64,000 nt of DNA from JBOHUC01 sp050733935. Lineage in GTDB: Bacteria; Eisenbacteria; RBG-16-71-46; DASYSL01. The stretch covers positions 32,063-96,062 of the forward strand of contig JBOHUC010000055.1 in the NCBI GenBank assembly GCA_050733935.1, given 5' to 3'. Below, piece after piece: positions 21,084 through 28,819 of the stretch (position 1 is its first letter; each line of letters opens with the position of its first letter). The notes under the pieces were generated by a model that saw nothing but the letters and a program-made list of their open reading frames with translations, was not told the DNA's origin and ran no database searches. Made by a program: the position numbers and the translations under genes.

Positions 21084-22040
21084 TCAGAATCGGGCCAGCA
21101 ATCCCAGGCGATGCGTCGCGTCCCTCCCGGCGTCGGAATCCGAGACGAACGCGTAGTCCATGCGCAACATGTTCCACGACACGCCGAGCCCGACGGACGG
21201 AAGCGTGCGATCCGTCCCGAGCGTCTCGCGCGCGACGCCGGCCCGGAGATCGAGCGTGCCGGGCATCACGTGCACCTCGCCACCGAGGGACCAGGCCGCG
21301 GTGTGATTCTCCTGAAACACGTAGTTGAGCTCCGCCTCGTACCAGCGACGGCGCGCCATCGCGACCCCGACCGTGAGCTGCGCGGGGAGGTCCTCGTCGT
21401 CTCCGCCGTCGAAGGTCACGCGGCCGAACGCATCACGGATCGAGAGCGCCGCGTCCACGTGGTCGCTCAGGTCGGCGGAAAGCCCGATGTCCACCCCGTA
21501 GCCGTTCGCCCCGATCTCGGTCGAGTTCGTGAACACGTGGTTGTAGCGCGCCGCAATGCCAACCGCGAGGAAGCTCACGATCGTGTAGCCGTAGCCGGCC
21601 GTGAGCGACGTCTCGTTGTACCCCGATCCCTCGATGAGCGTGAGCCCCGTCACGTCGATCGCCACTCCGGCCGCCGAGCGCCGCGGCCGCGTGAGCTGGA
21701 GTGGCTCGGCGGCATCCGGACCGAGCGGGAACGCGGCGCCCAGGCGTCCGGACCAGAGCTCGATGTCGGGATCGACGCGGTCGTAGTGCACGGACGCGGT
21801 GCGCGTCCCGTAGACGAGACGTGCCGGATTCGAATCGGTCGCCGATTCGTCGGTCAAAAGACAAACGAGGTTTCCGCCCATCGCCGCCGTCCGGGGGACG
21901 GTGGCCCAGGAGCGGAACGCGACCGACGGCGCCGCCTGGGCAAGCGGAGCGAGCATCGCGAGGCCGGCGAACGTCAGGCCGAGGATGAGCGTCAGGCCGG
22001 CGAGGCTCCCGCGCCCGAATGCGAGCGACTGTCGCTTCAT
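21084..22040 (-). CDS. PorV/PorQ-like outer-membrane beta-barrel protein
   Basis: A 318-residue exported protein with a long signal peptide ending near LAQAAPS. The mature N-terminus has the PorV-family pattern TAAMGGNLVCLL, then DESATDSNPARL, followed by alternating amphipathic strands to a C-terminal aromatic residue (RLGLLARF). In Bacteroidetes, PorV shuttles type IX cargo at the outer membrane; here that role is only suggested. Its ATG overlaps the stop of the Ig-like secreted protein (ATGA), which links it to an exported partner. Other barrels of the same superfamily (FadL-like) are an alternative. Confidence 0.7.
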   Translation of the reverse strand: MKRQSLAFGRGSLAGLTLILGLTFAGLAMLAPLAQAAPSVAFRSWATVPRTAAMGGNLVCLLTDESATDSNPARLVYGTRTASVHYDRVDPDIELWSGRLGAAFPLGPDAAEPLQLTRPRRSAAGVAIDVTGLTLIEGSGYNETSLTAGYGYTIVSFLAVGIAARYNHVFTNSTEIGANGYGVDIGLSADLSDHVDAALSIRDAFGRVTFDGGDDEDLPAQLTVGVAMARRRWYEAELNYVFQENHTAAWSLGGEVHVMPGTLDLRAGVARETLGTDRTLPSVGLGVSWNMLRMDYAFVSDSDAGRDATHRLGLLARF

Positions 22041-23662
22041 TTGACCACCACCACGGCACCCTTCGCCTCGTCCGTCCGGCCGTCGGGATAGGTGACGATC
22101 ATGCGCGCGACGTAGGGCCCGTCGCCGACTGAGTTCCCGTCGTCATCGCGCAGGTTCCACGCGATCTCCTGATCGGTGAGCGTCGAGGAGGAGGTGAGCG
22201 TTCGCACGAGCCGGCCGCCGAGGGTCCGGACTTCGATCACCACGGATCGCGGCGCGGTCGAGAGATTCACCGAGAAGACGTCGCCGGGGCCGAACCGCTC
22301 GGACGCATGGAATCCCGGCTGCTCGGCGCGCACGACCACGATCGGACCGGCCACCGCGGACAGGTTTCCGGCCGCGTCGAGCCCCTGGAGCGTGAACGAA
22401 TTCGAGCCGGGATCGAGCGCGATCGTGCGTCGCATGGGCGAGACGGATCGCGGCGGGAGCTCGGTGCCGCTCCGGAACAGCAGGATGTTCGTGGCCCCCG
22501 TCGCCGAGGCCACAATCTCGATCGAGTTCCGATCCGTACTCGCCGGGAGCGGCGGGTTCACCACCGGGACCGACGGCGCCGTCGTGTCGAGGTTGAAGCG
22601 CTGGCTCTGGTGCGGCGTGCCCACGAGCGGAACGCCTCCCGTCCCGCTGCTCTCGGCGCGCGCGACGAAGTAATACGCGCCGTCGGGGGCGATCACCCCT
22701 GTGCTGTCGAGCCCGTCCCACGCGAACGTGTACTCGCCGGTCGCGGCGGGCGCGTCGTACAGGCGGACGAACGCCGAGTCCTCGGCCTGTGTGGCGTTCT
22801 TCGCGCGCCGGACCTGGACTTCGAGACGCGACGTCGCCGCATCGAGCGTGACACCGACCTCCGTGCTGTCCTGCACGGCGTCCGCATTGGGGGAGAAATT
22901 GAGCGGCGAGACCGTGCCGAGCACGAGGTCGCTCGTGTTTCGGTACGTCACCGTGATGATCGGCGTGACCGGCGAGCGGTTGAGTGCCTGGTCATGCGAG
23001 AGCGCATAGAAGTCGTTCGTGCCCTCGACCAGGTCCACGGTTCCTGCGTCGAAGGCGAACAGCGTGTCGGTGAAGCTCGAGGCGACGTGAATCGTCCGGT
23101 GGAGAACGCCGTTCCAGAAGATCGAGAGCGAATCCGCGCCGGGCGCGTTGCCCGTGAGCGGGAGGACCGAATCGGTCGTCTCGAGGCCCGCGGGCGGCGG
23201 CGACGAAAACACGGGCATCCGCGGCGGCGTCGTATCGAGCGTCACCGTAACGGTGCGAATCGAGCGAATCGTGTCGTCGGTCGCGCGCGTCTGGAAGATG
23301 TCGACGAAGTACGACGAATCGCGCGCGATCACGCCCGTGCTGTCCCGCCCGTCCCACACGAACGAATCGGGACCGGCCGGACGCGCTCCGAACGGGACGA
23401 TGAGAAGCGTGTCCAGGGTGCCGATCCCGGTTTGGCGCACTCTCAGGAAGAGGGCCGGCGCGACGTCCGTCAGGACCCACTTGATGGCGGTCGTATCGCG
23501 CACCGAGTTGCCGTTCGGGGAGAAGTGCGTGGGGTTTGCGCTCGGGCGATCGACGGCCCCGCGGGCGATCGTGGCAAGGCCGAGAGGGAGGGCGAGAATT
23601 CCCGCCATCCCCATGAGTAGAAGCCGCTTGTCGATTCGGGCTCGGAATGGACGGGAAAGCAC
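22037..23662 (-). CDS. Secreted multi-Ig / FlgD-like domain protein
   Basis: A 541-residue exported protein. I chose the GTG at 23662, which gives a signal peptide (RLLLMGMAGILALPLGLA); the open frame upstream contains a promoter and a hairpin. Two repeats begin with an FSPN motif (THFSPNGNSVRDTTAIKW; LNFSPNADAVQDSTEVGV). Each is followed by a DSFVWDGRDSTGVIARDSSY or EYTFAWDGLDSTGVIA segment characteristic of FlgD-like Ig folds. The C-terminus repeats the theme (EIAWNLRDDDGNSVGDGPY). It heads the operon with the PorV-like barrel and may be its cargo or partner. The function is unknown. Confidence 0.75.
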   Translation of the reverse strand: MLSRPFRARIDKRLLLMGMAGILALPLGLATIARGAVDRPSANPTHFSPNGNSVRDTTAIKWVLTDVAPALFLRVRQTGIGTLDTLLIVPFGARPAGPDSFVWDGRDSTGVIARDSSYFVDIFQTRATDDTIRSIRTVTVTLDTTPPRMPVFSSPPPAGLETTDSVLPLTGNAPGADSLSIFWNGVLHRTIHVASSFTDTLFAFDAGTVDLVEGTNDFYALSHDQALNRSPVTPIITVTYRNTSDLVLGTVSPLNFSPNADAVQDSTEVGVTLDAATSRLEVQVRRAKNATQAEDSAFVRLYDAPAATGEYTFAWDGLDSTGVIAPDGAYYFVARAESSGTGGVPLVGTPHQSQRFNLDTTAPSVPVVNPPLPASTDRNSIEIVASATGATNILLFRSGTELPPRSVSPMRRTIALDPGSNSFTLQGLDAAGNLSAVAGPIVVVRAEQPGFHASERFGPGDVFSVNLSTAPRSVVIEVRTLGGRLVRTLTSSSTLTDQEIAWNLRDDDGNSVGDGPYVARMIVTYPDGRTDEAKGAVVVVK

Positions 23663-23848
23663 GCCGCGCAGTTTGGCACAACGGATGGCGGGAAAGAAAG
23701 CAGGGCTTCCCCCGATGGGAGGAAGCCCTCCAGCACCTCGCCAGGCCAAAAACCCGGGCTCTCGGGCCAACCGCGGTCCAGCGCTCGGATTGTGGCTCAA
23801 TCTTCGATCCAAATCGCGGGGGCCGTCCAGTTCTCGAGATGCGGCGGC

Positions 23849-23877
23849 AGAATATCCTCGATACCTCTGAAAGTCAA
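23849..23877 (-). promoter_or_regulatory. Sigma70-like promoter for the Ig-porV-M1-rhodanese-exonuclease operon
   Basis: On the minus strand TTGACT is followed by exactly 17 bp and TATTCT. The predicted start near 23842 gives a leader of about 180 nt to the GTG at 23662. The stretch is AT-rich compared with its surroundings, and it lies just past the terminator of the preceding unit, as expected for a new transcript. Confidence 0.6.
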
Positions 23878-23929
23878 GATTTTGCTGAGGTTTTTGGTCG
23901 TTTTTGTGTTCCATACTGCTCAATTCATC

Positions 23930-23965
23930 GATCAAAACGGAACGGGGGACCCGAAGGTCCCCCGT
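23930..23965 (-). terminator. Rho-independent terminator with UUCG tetraloop
   Basis: Perfect 10-bp arms (ACGGGGGACC at 23942-23951 and its complement at 23956-23965) enclose CGAA, read on the minus strand as a C(UUCG)G tetraloop. On that strand the stem is followed by TCCGTTTTGATC. It ends the monocistronic secreted-protein gene at 24088. Confidence 0.85.
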
Positions 23966-24087
23966 GCCGCGCGTTGCCCGAATGGAGGTAGGTCACACTG
24001 CTTGCTTTGCTCCAGCGTGTTGCTGGTTACTGCTCCCTGCCCAGTCGTACTCCGGTTCCCGGGCCGGGTTCCGCGGAACTCAGGATT

Positions 24088-25953
24088 TCACCGAAGCCAG
24101 ACGATTCGCCGGAAGAGGATGCTCCCGGCCGCCTCGAAGCGCGCGAAGTAAAGGCCAGGGGCGGCGATCGAGCCGTCCTCGAGCATCCCGTCCCAGGCGT
24201 AGCTCGTGGGGCCCGCCGGCGTCGGACCGGTGCCGAGGTCCCGGACTCTCCGGCCCCTCGCGTCATAGAGCGATGCCCGCACGTCACCGGGGGTCGGCAG
24301 GTCGAGCTGGAAGCGGACCGTGGTCCCCATGCGGCACGGCGAAGGCCAGGGACCGGCGAGCGAGAGGCCCGGGACTCCGGGGCCCACGCCGATCAGGCTC
24401 GTGTCGTGGAAGTGCACGTTGCCGGTCACGAGCGAGGACTTCTTCGAGTAGATGTACCAGAGGTATTCGCCGCTCCGGGGCGCGGTGAAGAGGAACGTCT
24501 CGATCCCGTTCTCCCCCTGCCATCCGCCCGGCGCATCGGCCCAGACATCCGAACCCGCGAGCGAATCAGCACGCGTGCCGTACGTGAAGTTCGGCTCGGC
24601 GATCGTGGGGCCGTAGACGGAGAGTGCGGCATCCCCCGTGGTCCCGAAGGTCGGCTCGAAGAAGAACTGATACTGCCGCCCGGCGGTGAGCTGGACACGC
24701 ACACTCTTCCCGACGCGTCCGAGCAGGCTGAACGGCTGGAACACTCCCTGGTCGAGCGTTCCCATCCCGTACTCCCAGTCCATCGTGTACCCGCCGAGCG
24801 GCCCGATCGAGGCCATGAGCACGTACGCCGTGTCCTCGGGCACGTTCGCGTAGTTCCCGACGATGAAGTCGACGATTCCTTCCTCGGCGCTCGAATGAAG
24901 GAGCAGCGACACGAAATCGGGGCGGGTGTAGAGGCGAAGGTCGGCGTCGGCCGCGACGGCGGGCCGGAGCGCGACCACCGACCAGCCCTGGGGCTGGGTC
25001 GGAATGAAGTAGTGATCGCGCTGTGTGGCGGCGCCGAAGTTCTGGGGGAGGCCTGCCGTGAGCGCGTGATCCAGCCGGACGTTGATCCCAATGCTCGCCG
25101 TCGCGCCCGGGGTGTTCGACCACACGACGACGCAGACCGTGTCGGTCGACGTGGCCTTGAAGAGGACCGCTTCGCCCACGTCCGCGCCGCGAATGTCGGC
25201 TTCGGTGATCGCCTGCGGGCGGCCGACGGCGGCGGTCGGGCTACCGTCGGTCTTGAGCACCGCGAGACCAAAGTTCGGGCTCCCGAACGGTGCCGTGACC
25301 GAGAGCGCGACGCGATACGACAGGTTCGAGGTCACCGGCAGGTTGAATGCACGGACGATCTGGCCCGAGCTCCACAGGGCGTTGAACGATCCCAGGGCGA
25401 GGGTCGTGGTCGCGCAGTCGTACTGCACGCACATCTCGCCGCTCCCGCTCACGCGATCGGCGCGCGTGTAGAACGTTCCGGCCGGGGTGTGGTGGAAGTC
25501 GAGCGCGACGAAGTCCACCCCGGTGTTGCCGGAAACGTTGGAGGAGGCGATCTCCTGTGTGCGTCCCGGATCGCCGAAGAGCCGGATCCGCGGGTCACCC
25601 GTCGCGGCCGTCGAGCGCACTGCGACGACCGCCCAGGTGGGCGTGGCCTGCGAGAACTGGTCGTCCTTGGGAGAGGTGCTCGAGCACGACGCCGTGCCGC
25701 AGACGAGTGTCGCTGCGTCCGCGTTCCGAACCGCGATGATCGAAAACTCGAGGCCGACGCTCTGGAGCACGCCCGAAAGCATGAACGCGAGCCAGACGAC
25801 GAGGGCGGTGGCGACCGTGAGGAGAACGAGGCGGGGAAACTGCACCGAGCGGCGATCTACACGTTCCGCTCGGACACGTCGATGCCAGCGAGCAATGAAT
25901 TCCTGCGACAGGGCGTCTCGCACCCGATCCCCCCGACCAGTTGGGAATGACAT
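24088..25953 (-). CDS. Secreted/anchored protein with C-terminal FlgD-like Ig domain
   Basis: A 621-residue protein. Residues 1-40 are basic, then a hydrophobic helix (about 42-66) serves as a signal anchor or uncleaved signal. The centre is a beta-rich region of about 450 residues with four Cys but no family I recognise. Residues 535-621 form a FlgD-like Ig domain (GPWPSPCRMGTTVRFQLDLP; VRASLYDARGRRVRDLGTG; YAWDGMLEDGSIAAPGLYF). This tail matches those of the two subtilases and the giant repeat protein in this window and may be a common surface-sorting tail. Transcription is monocistronic between the promoter near 26008 and the terminator near 23950. Confidence 0.7.
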   Translation of the reverse strand: MSFPTGRGDRVRDALSQEFIARWHRRVRAERVDRRSVQFPRLVLLTVATALVVWLAFMLSGVLQSVGLEFSIIAVRNADAATLVCGTASCSSTSPKDDQFSQATPTWAVVAVRSTAATGDPRIRLFGDPGRTQEIASSNVSGNTGVDFVALDFHHTPAGTFYTRADRVSGSGEMCVQYDCATTTLALGSFNALWSSGQIVRAFNLPVTSNLSYRVALSVTAPFGSPNFGLAVLKTDGSPTAAVGRPQAITEADIRGADVGEAVLFKATSTDTVCVVVWSNTPGATASIGINVRLDHALTAGLPQNFGAATQRDHYFIPTQPQGWSVVALRPAVAADADLRLYTRPDFVSLLLHSSAEEGIVDFIVGNYANVPEDTAYVLMASIGPLGGYTMDWEYGMGTLDQGVFQPFSLLGRVGKSVRVQLTAGRQYQFFFEPTFGTTGDAALSVYGPTIAEPNFTYGTRADSLAGSDVWADAPGGWQGENGIETFLFTAPRSGEYLWYIYSKKSSLVTGNVHFHDTSLIGVGPGVPGLSLAGPWPSPCRMGTTVRFQLDLPTPGDVRASLYDARGRRVRDLGTGPTPAGPTSYAWDGMLEDGSIAAPGLYFARFEAAGSILFRRIVWLR

Positions 25954-25960
25954 TTCAATC

Positions 25961-25982
25961 CCGCAGGTGAATTCACCTGCGG
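25961..25982. promoter_or_regulatory. Perfect 22-bp palindrome in the 5' leader (operator or RNA hairpin)
   Basis: The sequence CCGCAGGTGAA plus its exact reverse complement is centred 19 bp upstream of the ATG at 25953. It lies between the extended -10 at 26008-26016 and the start codon. It could bind a dimeric repressor, or fold in the mRNA and hide the weak ribosome site. Confidence 0.55.
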
Positions 25983-26007
25983 CTCCGCGCCCTGGTGAGG
26001 TGCAGCA

Positions 26008-26016
26008 AGTGTATCA
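26008..26016 (-). promoter_or_regulatory. Extended -10 promoter candidate (TGATACACT)
   Basis: On the minus strand TG-A-TACACT is followed by TGCTGC. No good -35 is seen at 16-18 bp, as is common for extended -10 promoters. The predicted leader is about 48 nt and contains the palindrome at 25961-25982. Related TGGCATnCT elements precede both subtilase genes. Confidence 0.35.
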
Positions 26017-26053
26017 GAAGTGGTCATGAGCCCGATCCGCCAATTCTTCCGCT

Positions 26054-26184
26054 GTGCTCGGAAGATTGAGGATCACGGGAAGGAGCCTTGAAAACAGCGT
26101 GTGGGTTGCCTGGGATTTCAGCCAACCGCGGCAACCGGTGGCCGGTCACCCGGTTCGTGGATCCATCCTCAATCTTCAGAGCAC
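26054..26184. repeat. 131-bp element bounded by 20-bp inverted repeats
   Basis: Left arm 26054-26073 and right arm 26165-26184 are reverse complements at 19 of 20 positions, including a perfect 13-bp core GAAGATTGAGGAT / ATCCTCAATCTTC. Inside are further dyads (GGTTGCC / GGCAACC). The right arm ends 4 bp before the MlaD stop codon. It could be a long terminator hairpin for the mla operon, or a small non-autonomous element. No clear target-site duplication flanks it. Confidence 0.6.
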
Positions 26185-26188
26185 CGCG

Positions 26189-27121
26189 CTAGAAAACGCT
26201 GAACTTGAAGTAGCGGCTGGGGTTGGCCTGGATGTCCGCCATGAGTTTGTCGAGCCGCCCCAGGGACTGCTCGAGGTTGCGGTAGAGCGCCTCGTCCCGG
26301 GAGAGCTTGCCCAGGTTCCCCTCCCCCCGCTCGATCCGGGCCAGCGTGGTGTCGAGCCGGGCGGTCGCCCCGCTCAGGTTCCGGTACAGGGCGGGGTCTT
26401 TGGCAAGGAGCCCGAGCGATCCCTCGCCGCGCTCGATCCGCTTGCCCAGGGTGTCGAGCGTGGTGGCGACCGAGACCAGCGATCGGCGCATCGCCGTCTG
26501 GCTCTCGTCGACGTGGAGGGCCAGGGACTGAACCTGCCGCACGGTCGAATTGAGGCTCGTGTAGAGCTCGTCGGACGCCGTGAGCCGCCCGAGCGTCCCC
26601 TCCCCGCGGCGGATCCGCTTCACAGCCACGTTGAGCTCGGTCATCGTGCTGTCCAGCATCTCGACGATTTTCTGGCCGCGCGCCAGGACTTCGGCCAGGT
26701 CGGTCGGGGGCTCGGAGCGGAGCGTGTCTCCGTTCCGCACGGCCGGCGCGCGCGAATCGCCGGGCGTGACTTCCATGAACTTCTCGCCGAAGACGTTGAG
26801 CGCCTGGATCCGGACGCGCGAGTCGCGCCGGATGAACGGCCACACGCGCTCTCCGACCGTGAGCGTGACTGCGACGTGGGAGGAATCCCCGGAGCGCGCG
26901 AAGTCGAGGCTTTTCACGGTGCCGACCTCGACGCCCTGGAACCAGATCGGAGCCCCCGAGACCACGCCCTGCACATTGGGGAATGTGGAATGCAGCGTGT
27001 AGGTCTTCTTGAACAGGTTGGTGCCGCCCTGGATCGACGCCCACAGGAAGAGCGCGAGCGCGACGAAGATGAGGAGCCCGAGTCGCAGCTCGCCCCAGCG
27101 AATGTCCCCGGATCGCTTCAT
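26189..27121 (-). CDS. MCE/MlaD-family lipid transport protein
   Basis: A 310-residue protein: a TM helix near residues 13-30, then one MCE domain (about 38-118) with VQGVVSGAPIWFQGVEVGTV and ALNVFGEKFMEVTPGD. The C-terminal half carries three tandem copies of a roughly 45-residue unit with the core RIERGEGSLGLLAKDPALY, probably helical. MlaD-type proteins form periplasmic hexamers that pass phospholipid between membranes. The ATG overlaps the MlaF stop (ATGA). The repeats and length (longer than E. coli MlaD) are typical of MCE proteins in other phyla. Confidence 0.9.
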   Translation of the reverse strand: MKRSGDIRWGELRLGLLIFVALALFLWASIQGGTNLFKKTYTLHSTFPNVQGVVSGAPIWFQGVEVGTVKSLDFARSGDSSHVAVTLTVGERVWPFIRRDSRVRIQALNVFGEKFMEVTPGDSRAPAVRNGDTLRSEPPTDLAEVLARGQKIVEMLDSTMTELNVAVKRIRRGEGTLGRLTASDELYTSLNSTVRQVQSLALHVDESQTAMRRSLVSVATTLDTLGKRIERGEGSLGLLAKDPALYRNLSGATARLDTTLARIERGEGNLGKLSRDEALYRNLEQSLGRLDKLMADIQANPSRYFKFSVF

Positions 27122-27912
27122 GGTTTCTCGGCCCCCCCGGCCGGGACGATGTCGAAGTTGTCGACCGCAGCCTCGAGGCTGCGACGGAACGGCGCGAGGA
27201 AGCGCCGGAGCTCGGGATCGGTGCTCTTCGCGAGCGCCCGCGCGTCCCCCTCGAAGTGAACGGTCCGGTCGAACAGAAACAGATAATCCGTTCCGACCTT
27301 GAGCGCATCCGGAATCTGGTGCGTGACCACGATCGACGTGAGCCCGAGGTCGTTCTGGAGCTTGAGAATCGCGTCGGTTACGAGCTCGAGCGAGTTCGGG
27401 TCGAGGCCGGTCGTGGGCTCGTCGTACAGGATGATCCGGGGCTGCCCGGAGGCGAGCGCGCGGGCGATCGCGACCCTTCGTTGCATGCCGAGCGAAAGCT
27501 CGTCCGGCATCGAGTCGACGAGGTCCACGTCGAGTCCGACGATCGAGAGCTTCTCGCGCGCGATGCGCTCGACCTCGTCCTCGCCCGCGTCGCTGTTCTC
27601 GAACAGCCAGTAGCCGATGTTCTCGCCCACGGTGAGCGAATCGAACAGGGCGCCGTCCTGGAATACCATGCCGATGCCCTGGCGGATCTTGTTCAGGTCG
27701 TCGGCGTCGGCCGTGACCACGCTCTGTCCGTCGATCCTGATGTCCCCGCGGTCGGGGCGCACGAGGCCCAGGATGAGGCGGAGCGCCGTGCTCTTGCCGA
27801 TCCCCGACGGCCCGAGGATGATCTTCGTCGTGCCCCGCGGCACCTGGAACGAGACGTCCTCGAGAATCAGCCGTCCACCGATCGAGAAGTCCACGTGTTC
27901 GAAGCGGATCAT
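27118..27912 (-). CDS. MlaF-like ABC transporter ATPase
   Basis: A 264-residue ABC ATPase: Walker A GPSGIGKST, Q-loop MVFQDGALF, signature LSLGMQRRVAIARA (the canonical second Gly is Leu), Walker B IILYDEPTTGLDP, switch VVTHQ. The pattern GALFDSLTVGENI is typical of MlaF/Ttg2A. It follows mlaE by 7 bp and overlaps mlaD by 4 bp, so ATPase, permease and MCE protein form one complex. Confidence 0.92.
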   Translation of the reverse strand: MIRFEHVDFSIGGRLILEDVSFQVPRGTTKIILGPSGIGKSTALRLILGLVRPDRGDIRIDGQSVVTADADDLNKIRQGIGMVFQDGALFDSLTVGENIGYWLFENSDAGEDEVERIAREKLSIVGLDVDLVDSMPDELSLGMQRRVAIARALASGQPRIILYDEPTTGLDPNSLELVTDAILKLQNDLGLTSIVVTHQIPDALKVGTDYLFLFDRTVHFEGDARALAKSTDPELRRFLAPFRRSLEAAVDNFDIVPAGGAEKP

Positions 27913-27919
27913 CGCGGCC

Positions 27920-28705
27920 TCACCAGCGCAGGATCGCGAACAGCACGCGCGTCAGGATAAAATCGCCGATGAGGATCATGACCGAGGCGATCGTGACGGA
28001 CTCGGTCGTGGACCGCCCCACGCCGCGCGCCCCGCCCGAGCTCGTGAACCCCTTCCAGCACCCGATGAGCGCGATCAGGGCCGCGAAGACGGCCGGTTTG
28101 ACGAGGCCGATCAGGATCGTACCGTAGGTCAGATTGTGCTGCACCTGCTGCCAGTACAGGTTGAGCGAGATGTGCGCCACGAAGTGGGCCATGATCGCCC
28201 CGCCGATGATCGCAATCATGTCTCCCAGGATGACGAGCATCGGGAGCATGAAGAGGAGCGCGACGAAGCGCGGCACCGCGAGCTTGCGTATCGGGTCCGT
28301 GCCGAACGCAACCAGGGCATCGATCTGGTTCGCACTCTTCATCGCTCCGATCTCGGCCGTGAACCCGGACGCGAGGCGCGCGGCGACCACGAGCCCGATC
28401 AGATCGGGACCGAGGGCGCGCACGACCGAGATCGTCATGAGCATGCCGAGAAGCGTGGTCGAGCCCGTCTCGGCGAGCTGGCGCGAGAACTGGAGACCCA
28501 GGGCCTGGCCGGCGAAGAACGCGGAGATGAGGGCCAGGTGGAGGGAGCCCACGCCCGAGTGGTAGGCCTGCTCGTACGTGTCTCTGAAATAGAACGGCGG
28601 CCGGAAGCAGCGCACGATGACCCGCCCCGAGAAAAGAGCGAGGTCCTGGAGCCCCATGAGGAAACGGGCGAATCCCGACAGGAGACCGTTCAGGAGCCCT
28701 AGCAT
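27920..28705 (-). CDS. MlaE-family ABC permease
   Basis: A 261-residue membrane protein with five to six helices. MlaE features include ALGPDLIGLVVAARLASGFT, EIGAMKSANQIDALVAFGTD (the coupling helix) and PRFVALLFMLPML. GGAGGG precedes the ATG by a few bases, and a good promoter lies at 28726-28755. First gene of the mlaEFD operon, which maintains outer-membrane lipid asymmetry or supplies phospholipid in known systems. Confidence 0.93.
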   Translation of the reverse strand: MLGLLNGLLSGFARFLMGLQDLALFSGRVIVRCFRPPFYFRDTYEQAYHSGVGSLHLALISAFFAGQALGLQFSRQLAETGSTTLLGMLMTISVVRALGPDLIGLVVAARLASGFTAEIGAMKSANQIDALVAFGTDPIRKLAVPRFVALLFMLPMLVILGDMIAIIGGAIMAHFVAHISLNLYWQQVQHNLTYGTILIGLVKPAVFAALIALIGCWKGFTSSGGARGVGRSTTESVTIASVMILIGDFILTRVLFAILRW

Positions 28706-28725
28706 GCGCCCTCCACAGGTCCGGC

Positions 28726-28755
28726 ATCATACCCGCGGCCGTCGCGGCCGGGCAA
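28726..28755 (-). promoter_or_regulatory. Sigma70-like promoter for mlaEFD
   Basis: TTGCCC, an 18-bp spacer, then TATGAT (five of six consensus bases) on the minus strand. The predicted start is about 15 nt before the mlaE ATG, leaving room for its GGAGGG site. Confidence 0.5.
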
Positions 28756-28784
28756 TGCGCGTCCGCGAGCGTTGGCGAACCGGC

Positions 28785-28813
28785 TTGGGGCCCTGCGGCG
28801 CGATCCGTAAGAT
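28785..28813 (+). promoter_or_regulatory. Promoter candidate giving a leaderless MFS transcript
   Basis: TTGGGG, exactly 17 bp, then TAAGAT on the plus strand. The -10 ends 6 bp before the ATG at 28820, so transcription would begin at or next to the start codon. No Shine-Dalgarno sequence precedes that ATG, which fits a leaderless mRNA. Confidence 0.4.
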
Positions 28814-28819
28814 GCGCGC

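Larger units (their letters stand above)
23663..24087 (-). other. Intergenic region: 5' leader of the Ig/porV operon and end of the upstream unit
   Basis: This 425-bp stretch holds no supported gene. It contains a hairpin with 9-bp arms at 23702-23729 in the leader RNA (arms AGGGCTTCC / GGAAGCCCT), the promoter at 23849-23877 and the terminator at 23942-23965, plus about 120 bp of unassigned sequence before the upstream stop codon. Confidence 0.6.

Noticed and set aside
24088..25953. Gliding or full type IX secretion machinery
   Set aside because: Only a PorV-like protein and FlgD-like tails are present; no SprA, GldK-N or PorU-like gene is in the window.
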